A model generated the notes under the pieces. The model was not told the DNA's origin and made no database searches. It was given only the letters and a program-made list of their open reading frames with translations. A stretch of 64,000 bases of DNA. Origin: an uncultured Eubacterium sp. (GTDB taxonomy: Bacteria > Bacillota > Clostridia > Lachnospirales > Lachnospiraceae). The DNA lies in the NCBI GenBank assembly GCA_910584065.1, contig CAJTZN010000004.1, positions 1 through 64,000 of the forward strand, in the 5' to 3' direction. Each line of letters begins with the position of its first letter. Within the stretch, counting starts at the first letter, position 1. Both the position numbers and the translations under genes were made by a program. Of the stretch, positions 39,641-49,780 are shown in pieces.

Positions 39641-40611
39641 CTTTCCTCATCCTTTCTTCTATTATAATTTTTATTAAATTTAAATTTACCTACGTTATAA
39701 AAATCATCCGGTACCCCGGCAAAAAAACTCCTGCCGCTCAGATCACGGAACGGCTCGTCCATCTCAGGAAACGCGATCTCATACGCATGTAACAGCTGCC
39801 GCCGCACACGCCCCGAAACACATCCCCCGTACTTCACATCGCCGACGATCGGATGCGACAAGCTGCTGAGATGGCTGCGGATCTGATGTGTCTTCCCGGT
39901 GAAAAGCCGTACGCGCAAAAGCGTATAGGTCCCGTCGCACTCCAGCGGATTATATCCTGTTTTAATATAAGAACTGCCCGGTACCTGCGTATCAAACAGC
40001 TGTGACTGGTTCCTCTTTTCATCCCTGCGCAAATATCCTTCCGCGGTAAAATCCTGCTCTACCACACCTTCCACGACCGCCAGATAATACTTTTTGATCT
40101 GCCGGTCCCGAAACAATTGCGACATGCTCTGCAACCCGAAAAGCGTCTTCCCCGCCACGACGATGCCGCTCGTGTTCCGGTCGAGCCGGTTACAGATTCC
40201 CGGAGAAAATCCCTCTTCCCGCACCCCGGCATACTGCGTAAACAGTTCCACCAGACTCACATCGTCCGGCTTCGCCTTCTGCGACAGCAGCCCAGCTGGC
40301 TTGTTAATCAGGGCGATATGCTCGTTCTCATAAATAATATCCAAAGGAGCGCCGGTCTTCTGCGCCAAAGACGAATCTTTCCCGTCTGGAGCACCGGAAA
40401 ACTTCGCAAGTGTTTCCTCCGAGAGGTACAACGCCACGACATCCCCCTCTTCCAGCTTCTCATTTCCCTGTGCCCGCTTCCCATTCAGCTTGATATTCTT
40501 TTTGCGGAGCATTTTATATAGGAAGCTTTTCGGGGCCTCCCGCAGCACTTTTGCCAGAAACTTGTCCAGCCTCTGGCCGCACTGGTTTTTCCCGATCGTT
40601 ATTTCCTTCAT
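39637..40611 (-). CDS. RluA-family pseudouridine synthase
   Basis: 324 residues. An S4-like RNA-binding region (about 10-60: QRLDKFLAKVLREAPKSFLYKMLRKK) precedes the catalytic domain with Asp144 in NRLDRNTSG. Later motifs TYTLLRVRLFTGKTHQIR and HPIVGDVKYGG are those of RluC/RluD types. It isomerises uridines in 23S rRNA. ATG at 40611 follows GAGGG; a GTG 15 bases upstream is possible. Confidence 0.92.
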   Translation of the reverse strand: MKEITIGKNQCGQRLDKFLAKVLREAPKSFLYKMLRKKNIKLNGKRAQGNEKLEEGDVVALYLSEETLAKFSGAPDGKDSSLAQKTGAPLDIIYENEHIALINKPAGLLSQKAKPDDVSLVELFTQYAGVREEGFSPGICNRLDRNTSGIVVAGKTLFGLQSMSQLFRDRQIKKYYLAVVEGVVEQDFTAEGYLRRDEKRNQSQLFDTQVPGSSYIKTGYNPLECDGTYTLLRVRLFTGKTHQIRSHLSSLSHPIVGDVKYGGCVSGRVRRQLLHAYEIAFPEMDEPFRDLSGRSFFAGVPDDFYNVGKFKFNKNYNRRKDEER

Positions 40612-40622
40612 TTCTGCCCTCG

Positions 40623-41318
40623 TCACACCGCCAGTATTTTCAGAAACTTTACTACTTCAGCCTGTGTGTCTGTCGCGTCTATCGTTTCTGTCGCGTCTAT
40701 CGTTTCCGTCACATCTGTCGTTTCTGTCGCGTCTATCGTTTCCGTCACATCTGCCGTCTCCGAACCGGATCCAGCCAGCGTATCCGCATCCTCCCCCCGT
40801 TCAGCCCGCTCATACTGCCGGTAAAAAGCCTCATCCGAATCGAGTATGTTCACGCGGTAGCCGTCTGCCACACCCGCGATCCCCTTTTTCAAATACTCCC
40901 TCATATACTCCCCGGTTTCCCCGGCGCGGCCTCTCTCATTCACCGACCGGATCCCCGTGACCTCGCGCCCCTCCACAATGACGAAGTCGAGATTCATGAT
41001 CTTCTCCGAAGAGGTAAATACATAATCGGTCAAAAGCACCGCCTCTGGCGAGATCGTCTCCCTCATCCGCTCATACCGACTCTGCTCCACCGAGCGGCGC
41101 GGCACCATGACGACGAGCGCGATAACCCGCTTCGCCCCGGGCAGCACCATCAAAATGGCGAGTACCGTAAATACATTGGCCCGCGTTTTCGTCGCCAGAT
41201 AGCCGATCAGGAACAGACCGATCCCGATGGCGATAAATACGAGCAGCATCACAGCCTGAAACCGTTTCTGTCTCTCGATATAACCTGGTTCACATTTCGT
41301 TCCCTTCCACTGATTCAT
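40623..41318 (-). CDS. Membrane protein with Thr/Asp/Glu repeat tail
   Basis: 231 residues, family not recognised. Two helices near 22-45 and 50-70 (AVMLLVFIAIGIGLFLIGYL, VFTVLAILMVLPGAKRVIAL) precede a cytoplasmic domain with VLLTDYVFTSSEKIMNLDFV and DGYRVNILDSDE. The last part is built of six-residue steps such as TETIDA/TDVTE from an 18-bp repeat. GGAGGGG precedes the ATG at 41318. It overlaps the M23 peptidase gene by 29 bases, suggesting a linked role in the envelope. Confidence 0.65.
   Translation of the reverse strand: MNQWKGTKCEPGYIERQKRFQAVMLLVFIAIGIGLFLIGYLATKTRANVFTVLAILMVLPGAKRVIALVVMVPRRSVEQSRYERMRETISPEAVLLTDYVFTSSEKIMNLDFVIVEGREVTGIRSVNERGRAGETGEYMREYLKKGIAGVADGYRVNILDSDEAFYRQYERAERGEDADTLAGSGSETADVTETIDATETTDVTETIDATETIDATDTQAEVVKFLKILAV
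40671..40760. repeat. 18-bp tandem repeat, five units
   Basis: Three identical units (TGTCGCGTCTATCGTTTC at 40671, 40689 and 40725) alternate with two diverged ones (40707, 40743). The unit is a multiple of three, so length change keeps the frame of the membrane protein tail. Confidence 0.85.
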
Positions 41319-42150
41319 CTTGCCCCTCCAAATACCGTAAAATCTCATAGGGATTCACACTCGTTTCCTCCCCCGCAATATCAATGTACATCCCGAAGTG
41401 GAGATGCACGTCAAACTTCCCCTTCGTTCCCTCTTTGCCGTAGCCCGTGTTTCCCAAATACCCGAGCGTTTCGCCCGCCCGCACAGAATCCCCGGTCTTT
41501 AAGCCCTCCCGGTACGAATCCATATGGGCGTAATAGGCATACATGCCGTGCTCGCTGCGGATACCGATGCGGTAGCCGCCCAGTTCGAGCCAGCCCATTT
41601 TCTCCACCACACCGTCACAAATGCTGACGGCCGGAAAATACCCCGGCACGTTGTTGGACGTCATGATATCCACGCCCTCATGCCTCCTGTCGCCGCCGTA
41701 ATTTCTCGCCGTCCCCCACGAATTTTCGTACGAGAGCGTCTGTCCGCCCACGCCGTCCAGCGCGACCGGAAAACAGATGACGTCGCTCAGCACGGTGGCA
41801 AACGCATCCGCATACGAGTCCACCACTTTTTCATCTAACTGCAGCGAGAACGAGAACGGAACACTGCTTTTTCCATACAAGAGCTGGCGCGCCAGTAACC
41901 GGCACTTTTTCTCCGTAAAACGCCCCATCTCCCTGAGCGCATCCGCCTTGATATCAAAACAACGAAATTCCTCGGCGTCCACCTCGATCGGCACGACGGC
42001 ATCCGCGCGCACGCCGTTTAAAATCCAGCCCGTCTCGACCGGCACGATACAAAATATGGCCGCAGCGAGGACGATCTTCCATCCGCGGCCTCTCCCCGGA
42101 CGTGTACCCCGGCTATCACCCTGCCTTCTGCTCTTTTTAATACGATTCAA
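41290..42150 (-). CDS. M23 (LytM-type) membrane-anchored peptidase
   Basis: 286 residues. A basic N-terminus and membrane helix (about 24-44) anchor it. The M23 domain (about 165-275) has the zinc ligands His and Asp in RRHEGVDIM and His-x-His in VHLHFG. Such enzymes cut peptidoglycan cross-bridges or act in sporulation signalling. A TTG start at 42150 overlaps the murI end by 14 bases, making murI-M23-membrane protein-RluA-DJ1 a coupled series. Confidence 0.88.
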   Translation of the reverse strand: MNRIKKSRRQGDSRGTRPGRGRGWKIVLAAAIFCIVPVETGWILNGVRADAVVPIEVDAEEFRCFDIKADALREMGRFTEKKCRLLARQLLYGKSSVPFSFSLQLDEKVVDSYADAFATVLSDVICFPVALDGVGGQTLSYENSWGTARNYGGDRRHEGVDIMTSNNVPGYFPAVSICDGVVEKMGWLELGGYRIGIRSEHGMYAYYAHMDSYREGLKTGDSVRAGETLGYLGNTGYGKEGTKGKFDVHLHFGMYIDIAGEETSVNPYEILRYLEGQDESVEGNEM

Positions 42151-42955
42151 TATTCACCACTTCCGCCTTTCCCACATGGCACGACAAAACATCCCCCGCA
42201 AAGGAAATGAATTTTTCCACGCCGTCACTGACATAATAATCATATGTGGGCTCCTTGTCATCTATGCCTGACGGACGGAGCAGATCGTGTCTGGCAAGAA
42301 GGACCTTGAGGGATTTCGCCGTCTCATATGCCGGATTGACCAGTTTTACCTGATCTCCCATCTCCCGGCCGATGATCCGGCGCAGCAGCGGATAATGGGT
42401 ACAGCCGAGAACGAGCGCGTCGATCTCATATTCCTTTAACTCATGCAAATAGCGGCCGGCAATATCCTCGGTAATCCGGTCTTCCCACAGACCCTCCTCG
42501 ACCAGCGGGACAAACAGCGGGCACGCCTTGCTCACAACGGTAATATCCGGATTGATCCGGTGCAGGAATTTATCGTAAATCCCGCTCTTCACCGTGCTTT
42601 CGGTGCCAATGACGCCGATGTTGTTCGTCTTCGTCGTATCCGCCGCCATCATCGCTCCCGGCTCCACAACCCCGATGATCGGAATATCGATCTCATCCCG
42701 AATATCATCAAAGGCAAGCGCGCTCGCCGTATTACAGGCGATCACGATCGCTTTTACGTGACGCGACTGCAGAAACCGCACAATCTGCCTGCTGTAGCGG
42801 CAGACCGTGTTTTTTGACTTGCTCCCATAAGGGACCCGCGCCGTGTCCCCAAAATACAGCAGATTTTCCTCCGGAAGCTGGCGCATGATCTCCCGCATCA
42901 CTGTAAGGCCGCCAAGGCCGGAATCAAACACACCGATCGGCGCAGCTTTTTCCAT
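42137..42955 (-). CDS. murI: Glutamate racemase
   Basis: 272 residues. It makes D-glutamate for peptidoglycan. IGVFDSGLGGLTV holds Asp11; catalytic Cys74 is in AIVIACNTASA and the second Cys in LVLGCTHYPLL. YFGDTARVPYGSKS is also conserved. ATG at 42955 follows GAGGGGAG. Heads the operon with the M23 peptidase. Confidence 0.95.
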   Translation of the reverse strand: MEKAAPIGVFDSGLGGLTVMREIMRQLPEENLLYFGDTARVPYGSKSKNTVCRYSRQIVRFLQSRHVKAIVIACNTASALAFDDIRDEIDIPIIGVVEPGAMMAADTTKTNNIGVIGTESTVKSGIYDKFLHRINPDITVVSKACPLFVPLVEEGLWEDRITEDIAGRYLHELKEYEIDALVLGCTHYPLLRRIIGREMGDQVKLVNPAYETAKSLKVLLARHDLLRPSGIDDKEPTYDYYVSDGVEKFISFAGDVLSCHVGKAEVVNIESY

Positions 42956-43022
42956 ACGAAATCTCCCCTCGTTCACTTTTTGTTCACTCCGAATCTTCTT
43001 TCACAATCATTTTCTTTACCGT

Positions 43023-46000
43023 TTATTCCTTCACATTAGATTTATACTTTTTCCGATTCAGGATCGCGTAAATACACGGTACGACAAACAACGTGAGCAG
43101 TGTACCATACACAAGTCCCCCGATCGTTACGACCGCCATCGGGCGCACCATATCCGAACCGCTGTCTGAACTTACGATCATTGGGATCAGACCGAGGATC
43201 GTCGTCAGCGCCGTCATGAGGATTGGACGAAGCCTCGTCCTCCCGGCTTCCACGATCGCCGCGTATTTTTCCTCGCCGTCCTCCCTCAGCTGGTTGATAT
43301 AATCCACGAGCACGATACCGTTATTTACGATAATACCGGACAGCATGACGAAACCAATCATCGCGATGACACTGACCTCGCTTCCCGACACCCACAGTCC
43401 CATAAAACCGCCGGTAAACGCGAGTGGGATCGTAAACATGATGATAAATGGCGATAGCAGCGACTGGAACTGCGCCACCATGATCAGGTACATAAACAGC
43501 ACGGCAACGACAAGCATCAAAAGCACCTGCTGCATCGACTCGTTGATCGTCTCATCCTCTCCGGTAAACTCCATCGTGTATCCGGCCGGAACTTCGTAGC
43601 CTTCGAGCGCCTCTTTGATCTCGTTGCTGACGAGACCGATATTGTGGTCGTCGTCAATCGTCGCCGACACAGTCATATAGCGGGTCTGCTTCTTCCGGTT
43701 GATCGAATCCGGCGAATCCGCCATCGCAAAGGCGGCAATCTTACTCAGCTTCACCTTTTTCTTCTTCTGCGTCATCGTATCGGTATATTCGATCTTCATT
43801 TTCCTCAGATCCTTGCGTGTCAGCGACGTATCTTTTTCATCACTGACATATACGTTCAATTCGTCGGTATCGGTCGAGATCGTCGTCGCGGAACTGGCGT
43901 CCTTTACCTTCGCGTTGATCTGCTGGAACACCTGTGCCACCGTGAGCGAATACCTCATCGCCTTTGCCTTATCGACGGTGATACGGAACTCCTGGCTGCT
44001 GTCCTCTAAACCGTTCGTCACCTCCGTAATTCCCTCGACATCCTGGATCCGGCCGATCACCCCTTCGGTGGCCGCCTGCAGCTTATCCAGATCTTTTCCC
44101 CGTATCTCAATGGTAATACCCGAGCCAAACATCGCGCTCATATCCATGGCGGAAGAATTTACCGAAACGACGCACGGATACCCCTTCTCGTCCACATTTT
44201 TCTCTATTTCTTCTTTGATTTCCGCATTTGTGCGGTCTGTGTCCTCATCGAGCAGAAGATACATCGAGATCGCCTCATTCCCGGCGCCGGACATCGACGA
44301 CATGACGCCGCCCCCGCCGGACACGGCGCCGATCGTCTCGATCCCGTCGATCTCTTTCATCCACTCCATCATTTCCGTGGAAACATCGCGCAGCTGATCC
44401 TCCGTCACTGTCTGATCCTCCGGTGCAGAAACGGTAAGCGTCATCTGCGGACTCTCCATCTCCGGCATGAACGCCGTTCCCCGTGACACGGAGAGTACAG
44501 CAAAAACGATGAGCAGCACGAACGAGCCGATGAGCACGAGCGCCTTTTTATGGAGCAGCACGGAAAGCACACGGGCATATATATTCTGGATCTTTCCAAT
44601 CACGCCCTCCTTCTCTTTCTTCTTCGTCCTGCGCAGCATACCCCGCGACATCGCCGGCACGAGCGTCAGGCTGACGACGAGGCTGGCGAGCAACGAATAG
44701 GCAAGCGTCAGTCCGAGGTCGGTAAACAGCTGTCTCGTAATCCCCTCGGTAAAGATGATCGGGGCAAATACACAGATCGTCGTCAGCGTCGATGCCATGA
44801 TCGCGCCCGCCACCTGTCTCGCTCCGTCCACGGCGGCCTCTTTGATGCCGTACCCTTCTTCATTTCGCAGACGGAACACGTTCTCGATCACGACGACCGA
44901 GTTATCGACAAGCATCCCGACGCCAAGCGCCAGACCCGACAACGAAATGATATTGAGCGTCACGCCGCTGAAATACATGAGCACGATCGCCGTCACGACA
45001 CTGAGCGGAATCGAGCAGGCGACGATGATCGTCGGCCGCAGATCCCAGAGGAACAAAAACAGGATGATGATGGACAGCAATCCGCCGACCAGCAGGTTCT
45101 GGACCACCGAGTCCACCACGAGATTGATATAGACACCCTGGTTCATCAGGATGCTGACGTGAAGCCCCTCATTTTCCTTTTCCAGATCACTGAACCGCTC
45201 CGCCAGCCGCCCGGTCACATCGCCGGTCGAAAATCCGGTCGCCTTCTCCATCGTGACAGCTACTGCCGGATTTCCGTTTACCATCACATACATATCCTCG
45301 GAATTATCCGTGACTGCCACATCCGCCACATCCGACAGTTTGATCGGATCAAGTCCGTCGAGATCCATGTCGCAGATGACAAGGTCTTCCACGTCCTCAT
45401 CGGACTCGATCTTCTCCCCTACCTTCACGAGATAGGACGCGTCGTCATCCGTAATGTATCCCGCCGGCATATCAAAGTTTTCCGCCGTCAGGATGCCTTC
45501 CACCATGCTCTTCGTAATGATATTTTCCAGATCCGTATTTTCCTTCGTCGTCTTCGACGAATCTTTCAGCGTATTCTCCGCCTCATTGAGCTTGCTCTCC
45601 CCATTTGAGACTTCCATCTCCGCCACGCTGAGTTTGATGGCGGCTAACACTTTCTGCTTACTGAGTTCCTGTGCCGCCTCTTCTACAGATAGCTGCCCTT
45701 TCTGCAGTTTCGCCTTCGCGTCCGTCAGCTGCTTCTTTGCCGCCGCGATCTGTTTCTTTCCTTTCGCCAGTTCCTCCCTGCCCTTTTTCAGCTTTGTTTC
45801 CTGCTCGTTGATCTGCGTCAGCCCGGCCTGCGCCTTTGCCAGTCCCTGCTCTGCCTCCACCAGTTTCGCAGGCAGTTCGTCTTCTTTGATCCCCTGCTCT
45901 TTTAACTTCGACTGCAGCACGCTGATCTGCGCATTCACGGCCTCCAGCTTCATGCGGAGTTCCGTGGACTCCCCGTTCGCGGCAATCTGTGCCTCGATCG

Positions 46001-46973
46001 CCTGCTTCTGCGCCTCTAATCCTTTGAACCCGTTCTGTAACTGTTCCAACCCGCTCTTCGCGTTCGTCAGCGTCTTGATCGTGGACTCCAGCGTCGCTTT
46101 CTGCGTCTTGATCTGCGCCGTGCCCTCGTTCATCTGCTTTTCCGAATCGAGGAGCGTCTTTTCCTTCGATTCCAGCTGTTTTAAGCTGTTATTCAGTTTT
46201 TTCAGCGTCTTTTCCATCTTCTCCGACGACTTCGCCAGCTTCGACTCCCCTTTGGCCAGTTCCTCCGCCGTCTTCTGCTGCTGTTTGCTCAGCGTGTCCT
46301 TCCCGTCTTTGATCTTCTTTTTATTTTTGGAGATTTTCTCCTTCGCGTCGTCCAGCTTGCCCTCCACGGCAGCCTTCACCTTTTTATTCATCTTATCCAG
46401 CTTATCCTGCTGGATGATCACCTCCACCTTTTTCTGCACCTCTCCGGACGTATTGACGGACGCCACGCCCTCCACGCTCTCAAGATCCGGGATAATGTCG
46501 GTCTTCGCGCGGTTCGTCACCTCGACGCGGTCAATATTTTCAAAATCGATCGCCGCCACCATGATCGGCATCATATCGGGGTTGATCTTCATGATCGTCG
46601 GACTTCCGATCGTGTCGTCCCACTGGGAAGAAACCATATCCAGGCTCTCCCGCATGTCGATCGTAGCCGTATTCATATCCGTGCTGTCATTAAACTCCAA
46701 AATCACGACCGAAACATTGCTGTTCGACACGGAGGATACTTCCTTCATGTTGCTTATGCTCGCCATCGCCTGTTCGACCGGCTTCGTCACCGCCGATTCC
46801 ACCTCTTCCGGACTGGCACCCGGGTACGTCGTCATGACGATCGCGTACGGCAATTCCATATCCGGCAATAGATCCGTACTCATATTGCGGAATGATAAGA
46901 ACCCCAAAACGAGTATCAGCACAACGGCGACTAACACGGTATAGGGTCTTTTAACACTTAATTTAGATAACAT
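43023..46973 (-). CDS. RND-family efflux transporter with long coiled-coil insertion
   Basis: 1316 residues. It has the AcrB-like plan: an N-terminal helix (11-28), a porter region, then transmembrane blocks with LVGGLLSIIILFLFLW, DLRPTIIVACSIPLSVV, and LGVGMLVDNSVVVIENV carrying the proton-relay Asp. The second half repeats this, with GIVLVDYINQLRE. Residues ~195-490 are a Lys/Glu/Ala-rich coiled coil inserted into the first porter region, absent from Gram-negative AcrB. In a Gram-positive cell this may reach through the wall or take over the adaptor's work. It stands alone; no adaptor is adjacent. AGGATACGAGG lies before the ATG. Confidence 0.9.
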   Translation of the reverse strand: MLSKLSVKRPYTVLVAVVLILVLGFLSFRNMSTDLLPDMELPYAIVMTTYPGASPEEVESAVTKPVEQAMASISNMKEVSSVSNSNVSVVILEFNDSTDMNTATIDMRESLDMVSSQWDDTIGSPTIMKINPDMMPIMVAAIDFENIDRVEVTNRAKTDIIPDLESVEGVASVNTSGEVQKKVEVIIQQDKLDKMNKKVKAAVEGKLDDAKEKISKNKKKIKDGKDTLSKQQQKTAEELAKGESKLAKSSEKMEKTLKKLNNSLKQLESKEKTLLDSEKQMNEGTAQIKTQKATLESTIKTLTNAKSGLEQLQNGFKGLEAQKQAIEAQIAANGESTELRMKLEAVNAQISVLQSKLKEQGIKEDELPAKLVEAEQGLAKAQAGLTQINEQETKLKKGREELAKGKKQIAAAKKQLTDAKAKLQKGQLSVEEAAQELSKQKVLAAIKLSVAEMEVSNGESKLNEAENTLKDSSKTTKENTDLENIITKSMVEGILTAENFDMPAGYITDDDASYLVKVGEKIESDEDVEDLVICDMDLDGLDPIKLSDVADVAVTDNSEDMYVMVNGNPAVAVTMEKATGFSTGDVTGRLAERFSDLEKENEGLHVSILMNQGVYINLVVDSVVQNLLVGGLLSIIILFLFLWDLRPTIIVACSIPLSVVTAIVLMYFSGVTLNIISLSGLALGVGMLVDNSVVVIENVFRLRNEEGYGIKEAAVDGARQVAGAIMASTLTTICVFAPIIFTEGITRQLFTDLGLTLAYSLLASLVVSLTLVPAMSRGMLRRTKKKEKEGVIGKIQNIYARVLSVLLHKKALVLIGSFVLLIVFAVLSVSRGTAFMPEMESPQMTLTVSAPEDQTVTEDQLRDVSTEMMEWMKEIDGIETIGAVSGGGGVMSSMSGAGNEAISMYLLLDEDTDRTNAEIKEEIEKNVDEKGYPCVVSVNSSAMDMSAMFGSGITIEIRGKDLDKLQAATEGVIGRIQDVEGITEVTNGLEDSSQEFRITVDKAKAMRYSLTVAQVFQQINAKVKDASSATTISTDTDELNVYVSDEKDTSLTRKDLRKMKIEYTDTMTQKKKKVKLSKIAAFAMADSPDSINRKKQTRYMTVSATIDDDHNIGLVSNEIKEALEGYEVPAGYTMEFTGEDETINESMQQVLLMLVVAVLFMYLIMVAQFQSLLSPFIIMFTIPLAFTGGFMGLWVSGSEVSVIAMIGFVMLSGIIVNNGIVLVDYINQLREDGEEKYAAIVEAGRTRLRPILMTALTTILGLIPMIVSSDSGSDMVRPMAVVTIGGLVYGTLLTLFVVPCIYAILNRKKYKSNVKE

Positions 46974-47067
46974 CCTCGTATCCTCCCTGTGATTTTTTTC
47001 TCCTGATAAAACGATTCAGAAAAATTATGTCACATCGCCCCCCCTTTGTCAATGCCGCACATGTTTC

Positions 47068-48216
47068 CTATTTGTTACCAATTTGTAAACGGTCCTCAAA
47101 CAAGAGCCACATCGCCCGGTACCAGCGCATGATCTGCCATACACCAATCCCTCTCAGCCCGTATTCCGGCAAAAGAGCGTACTTTTGTTCCAGGCTGCGC
47201 ACATCCTCAAACCAGACGACATGCTCGGTCCCCTCCTCGTCCACATAGGAAAAATACGGTGACTGCGCCAGTTCATCGAACTCAATCTCCGCCCCGTACC
47301 GGATCGCGATCTGCACGGCCTCGACGTTGCCGATCGTCCGCGCCTCCGTCTCGCCCCGGACAAAAGGAAGCGGCCAGTCATACCCGTAGTTGGCGATCCC
47401 GATATTGATCTTCGCCGGCTCGATCTCCGTCACGGCATAATCTAACACGCGCCTTACCATATTGATCGGGGCAACGGCCATCGGCGGCCCGTATTTGTAC
47501 CCCCACTCATACGTCATCAGAAGCACCTCGTCCGCCGCGTCCCCGATCGCCGCATAATCCTTCCCCTCATACAAAAGCCCCTTCTGCCCCGCCGACGTCT
47601 TCGGCGCCAGCGCGACCGAGACCGAAAATCCAAACGGGTGCATGATCTGTGCTGCGCGCTGTACAAAAGCCGTAAACGCATCCCGGTCACTGGCAAGGAT
47701 ATACTCGAAATCAATATCGATCCCCCCGTACCCCTTTTCCTGCATCAGAACCGCCAGACTGTTTAAAAGCCGGTCGGCCGCCGCTTCGTTCGTCACGACC
47801 TGATGAATCAGGTTATTATTAAATTTTCCGTCCTCCCCGAACGGCGTCAGCGTCAGAACCGGCACCGTCCCATGTTCCCGACTCCGCTCGATCATCCACG
47901 CGTCATCCCGCGGCGGGTCGATGATGCCGCCCTCCACCGTAAACCCATACGAAAAAACAAACAGACGGTTCAGAAACGGAAGCGTCTGTTCCAATACCCA
48001 CGGACTAATATACGTATAGGCGTAACCTCCGGCGTTTGCGGGCCACAATCCCGCTCCCGCTGTCCCGTCCGGCGGCCCGATCAGAAGCGCCTGCCCGACC
48101 GCCAGCGCGTACGGATACACGAGCTGGTTATTCCATATGATACTGTCCGCGCTGACCGCATACGCCGCCGCGATCCGGTCCACGGTATCGCCGCTCCTCA
48201 CCACATAAATTTCCAT
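47068..48216 (-). CDS. LysM-GH18 peptidoglycan hydrolase (SleL/YaaH-like)
   Basis: 382 residues. One LysM domain (1-48, YVVRSGDTVDRIAAAYAV) binds peptidoglycan; the GH18 TIM barrel has catalytic Glu171 in GGIDIDFEY and later MTYEWGYKYGPPMA. SleL-type enzymes cut spore-cortex muramic lactam, so a sporulating organism is suggested. No signal peptide, as is common for coat-associated forms. ATG at 48216 follows GGGGGA. Confidence 0.9.
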   Translation of the reverse strand: MEIYVVRSGDTVDRIAAAYAVSADSIIWNNQLVYPYALAVGQALLIGPPDGTAGAGLWPANAGGYAYTYISPWVLEQTLPFLNRLFVFSYGFTVEGGIIDPPRDDAWMIERSREHGTVPVLTLTPFGEDGKFNNNLIHQVVTNEAAADRLLNSLAVLMQEKGYGGIDIDFEYILASDRDAFTAFVQRAAQIMHPFGFSVSVALAPKTSAGQKGLLYEGKDYAAIGDAADEVLLMTYEWGYKYGPPMAVAPINMVRRVLDYAVTEIEPAKINIGIANYGYDWPLPFVRGETEARTIGNVEAVQIAIRYGAEIEFDELAQSPYFSYVDEEGTEHVVWFEDVRSLEQKYALLPEYGLRGIGVWQIMRWYRAMWLLFEDRLQIGNK

Positions 48217-48250
48217 CCAAAGTTTCCCCCACACATCATTTCCTAATAAT

Positions 48251-49780
48251 TTATGCAGTTCTTTTCACCATATTCCGCACCAGCCCCCAAAAATAACGAA
48301 ATTCCTGCGAACGGCCAAACACGGCGGCAAATATCGCATTCGGCACGACGGCGCAGATCACGCCCTGCACAAGAAAGGCCGCCACCCCGCTCCCGGCCGT
48401 CCACGTACACAAAAAGTAACAGATGCCTCCCGCCAGACAGGTCACAGCCGCGTACAAAAGCTGTCTCGCCATATATCCTGCCATTCCCTTACTAAAATAA
48501 TGTTTGTACAGCACATACGCCTCCACCCAGAACGGCACCAAAACCGTACTCCCGATCGTGCCGAGCAGCACCCCGGCCACGCCGTACTGCTTCACGAGCC
48601 ACACCGACAGCACGAGGTTCAGCACACTTTCCACGATTGGTTTATACCGGTCATACCAGAACATGCCAGACGCCTCTTTGAAAATGTTGGCGGTCGAGCG
48701 CATGCCCCCGATATAAAAATTGACCGCGATCACGAGTACGGTAAACGAGGAAAGACAGTAATGATCCCCGATCCACAGCGTGATAAATGGCTGAAACAGG
48801 CAGAGAAGCGCGACCGCGCACACCCCGCGCAGCCAGAAATTCAAAAACAGCACCCGGTACATCACGCATTCCACATATTTTTTATCATCGGAAAGCACGA
48901 GATTCCCGACACTCGCCGTCATCGCCGCGAACATTTTTGTCATCAGGCGGTTCAGCGAATCGACGACCAGCGTATAGTTGGAATACAGCCCGACCGCGAC
49001 CAGACCGGCAAATTTTGATATGATCAGATTATCGGTGGAAAATACGACGACCGTGCCGATCTTGTGAAACATCATGGCAAAGACATTTTTCTTTATATCG
49101 GCGGAAACCTGTGCGGGCAGCGCTGAAACGTTCTTCTCTTTCAAATACGGAAACAGGCGGTCCGCCGCCACGGAGATCAGCACATTTTCCCCCACCGTCA
49201 CGAGTATCCCCGCGATAAGATAAGCCGCAAAACTGCGGCTCACTGCCAAAACCACAACCTGCAGCACACAGAGCGCGATCCGGGAAACGGTCGTCACAGC
49301 CGTCGAAATATACTCCCGCTGGCTGCAGATAATGAGGGAGCGCTTATATGTAAAGAAATAAGAAACGCCCGAATCCACGACATACAGTACATAATATAGG
49401 TAAATATACGGCATGTCCGTTGGCATGTCCCGGATGAGAAACGGCAGAAACGGCGTCAGCACGCCCCCCAGCACCAATACCGTGCAGCCGATCAGACGGT
49501 ACAGCTTGCGGTACAGCCGCATCATGGACTTGACAAATTCCGTGTCCCCCTCTGCGAGCGGCCGGTAAAGCGCGTAATTGATGGCGCTGCCAACCCCCAG
49601 CTCCGTCAGCGCCAGAAAACGGAGGACATTGGAAAACAAGCCGTTCAGACCAAGATACGTGCTCGACAAAAACTGAATGAAAACCGTCCGGTTCACAAAC
49701 TGCAAAAGCAGGATGATCCCGTAGGACACAAAAGAATAATTGATATTTTTAATGCTGTTTTTCGTTCTGGATTGACTCAT
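48251..49780 (-). CDS. Polysaccharide flippase (Wzx/MATE-like)
   Basis: 509 residues with about 12-14 hydrophobic helices and the Wzx N-terminal pattern SFVSYGIILLLQFVNRTVFI, YLGLNGLFSNVLRFLALTELG. It would move lipid-linked oligosaccharide across the membrane. GGAAGGG precedes the ATG at 49780, which lies inside the upstream dehydratase gene (32-base overlap). The two form a surface-glycan cassette. Confidence 0.87.
   Translation of the reverse strand: MSQSRTKNSIKNINYSFVSYGIILLLQFVNRTVFIQFLSSTYLGLNGLFSNVLRFLALTELGVGSAINYALYRPLAEGDTEFVKSMMRLYRKLYRLIGCTVLVLGGVLTPFLPFLIRDMPTDMPYIYLYYVLYVVDSGVSYFFTYKRSLIICSQREYISTAVTTVSRIALCVLQVVVLAVSRSFAAYLIAGILVTVGENVLISVAADRLFPYLKEKNVSALPAQVSADIKKNVFAMMFHKIGTVVVFSTDNLIISKFAGLVAVGLYSNYTLVVDSLNRLMTKMFAAMTASVGNLVLSDDKKYVECVMYRVLFLNFWLRGVCAVALLCLFQPFITLWIGDHYCLSSFTVLVIAVNFYIGGMRSTANIFKEASGMFWYDRYKPIVESVLNLVLSVWLVKQYGVAGVLLGTIGSTVLVPFWVEAYVLYKHYFSKGMAGYMARQLLYAAVTCLAGGICYFLCTWTAGSGVAAFLVQGVICAVVPNAIFAAVFGRSQEFRYFWGLVRNMVKRTA

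Noticed and set aside
45454..46944. 496-codon plus-strand open frame opposite the RND coiled coil
   Set aside because: Ser/Phe/Cys-rich low-complexity product mirroring the Lys/Glu coiled-coil codons; no start signal.
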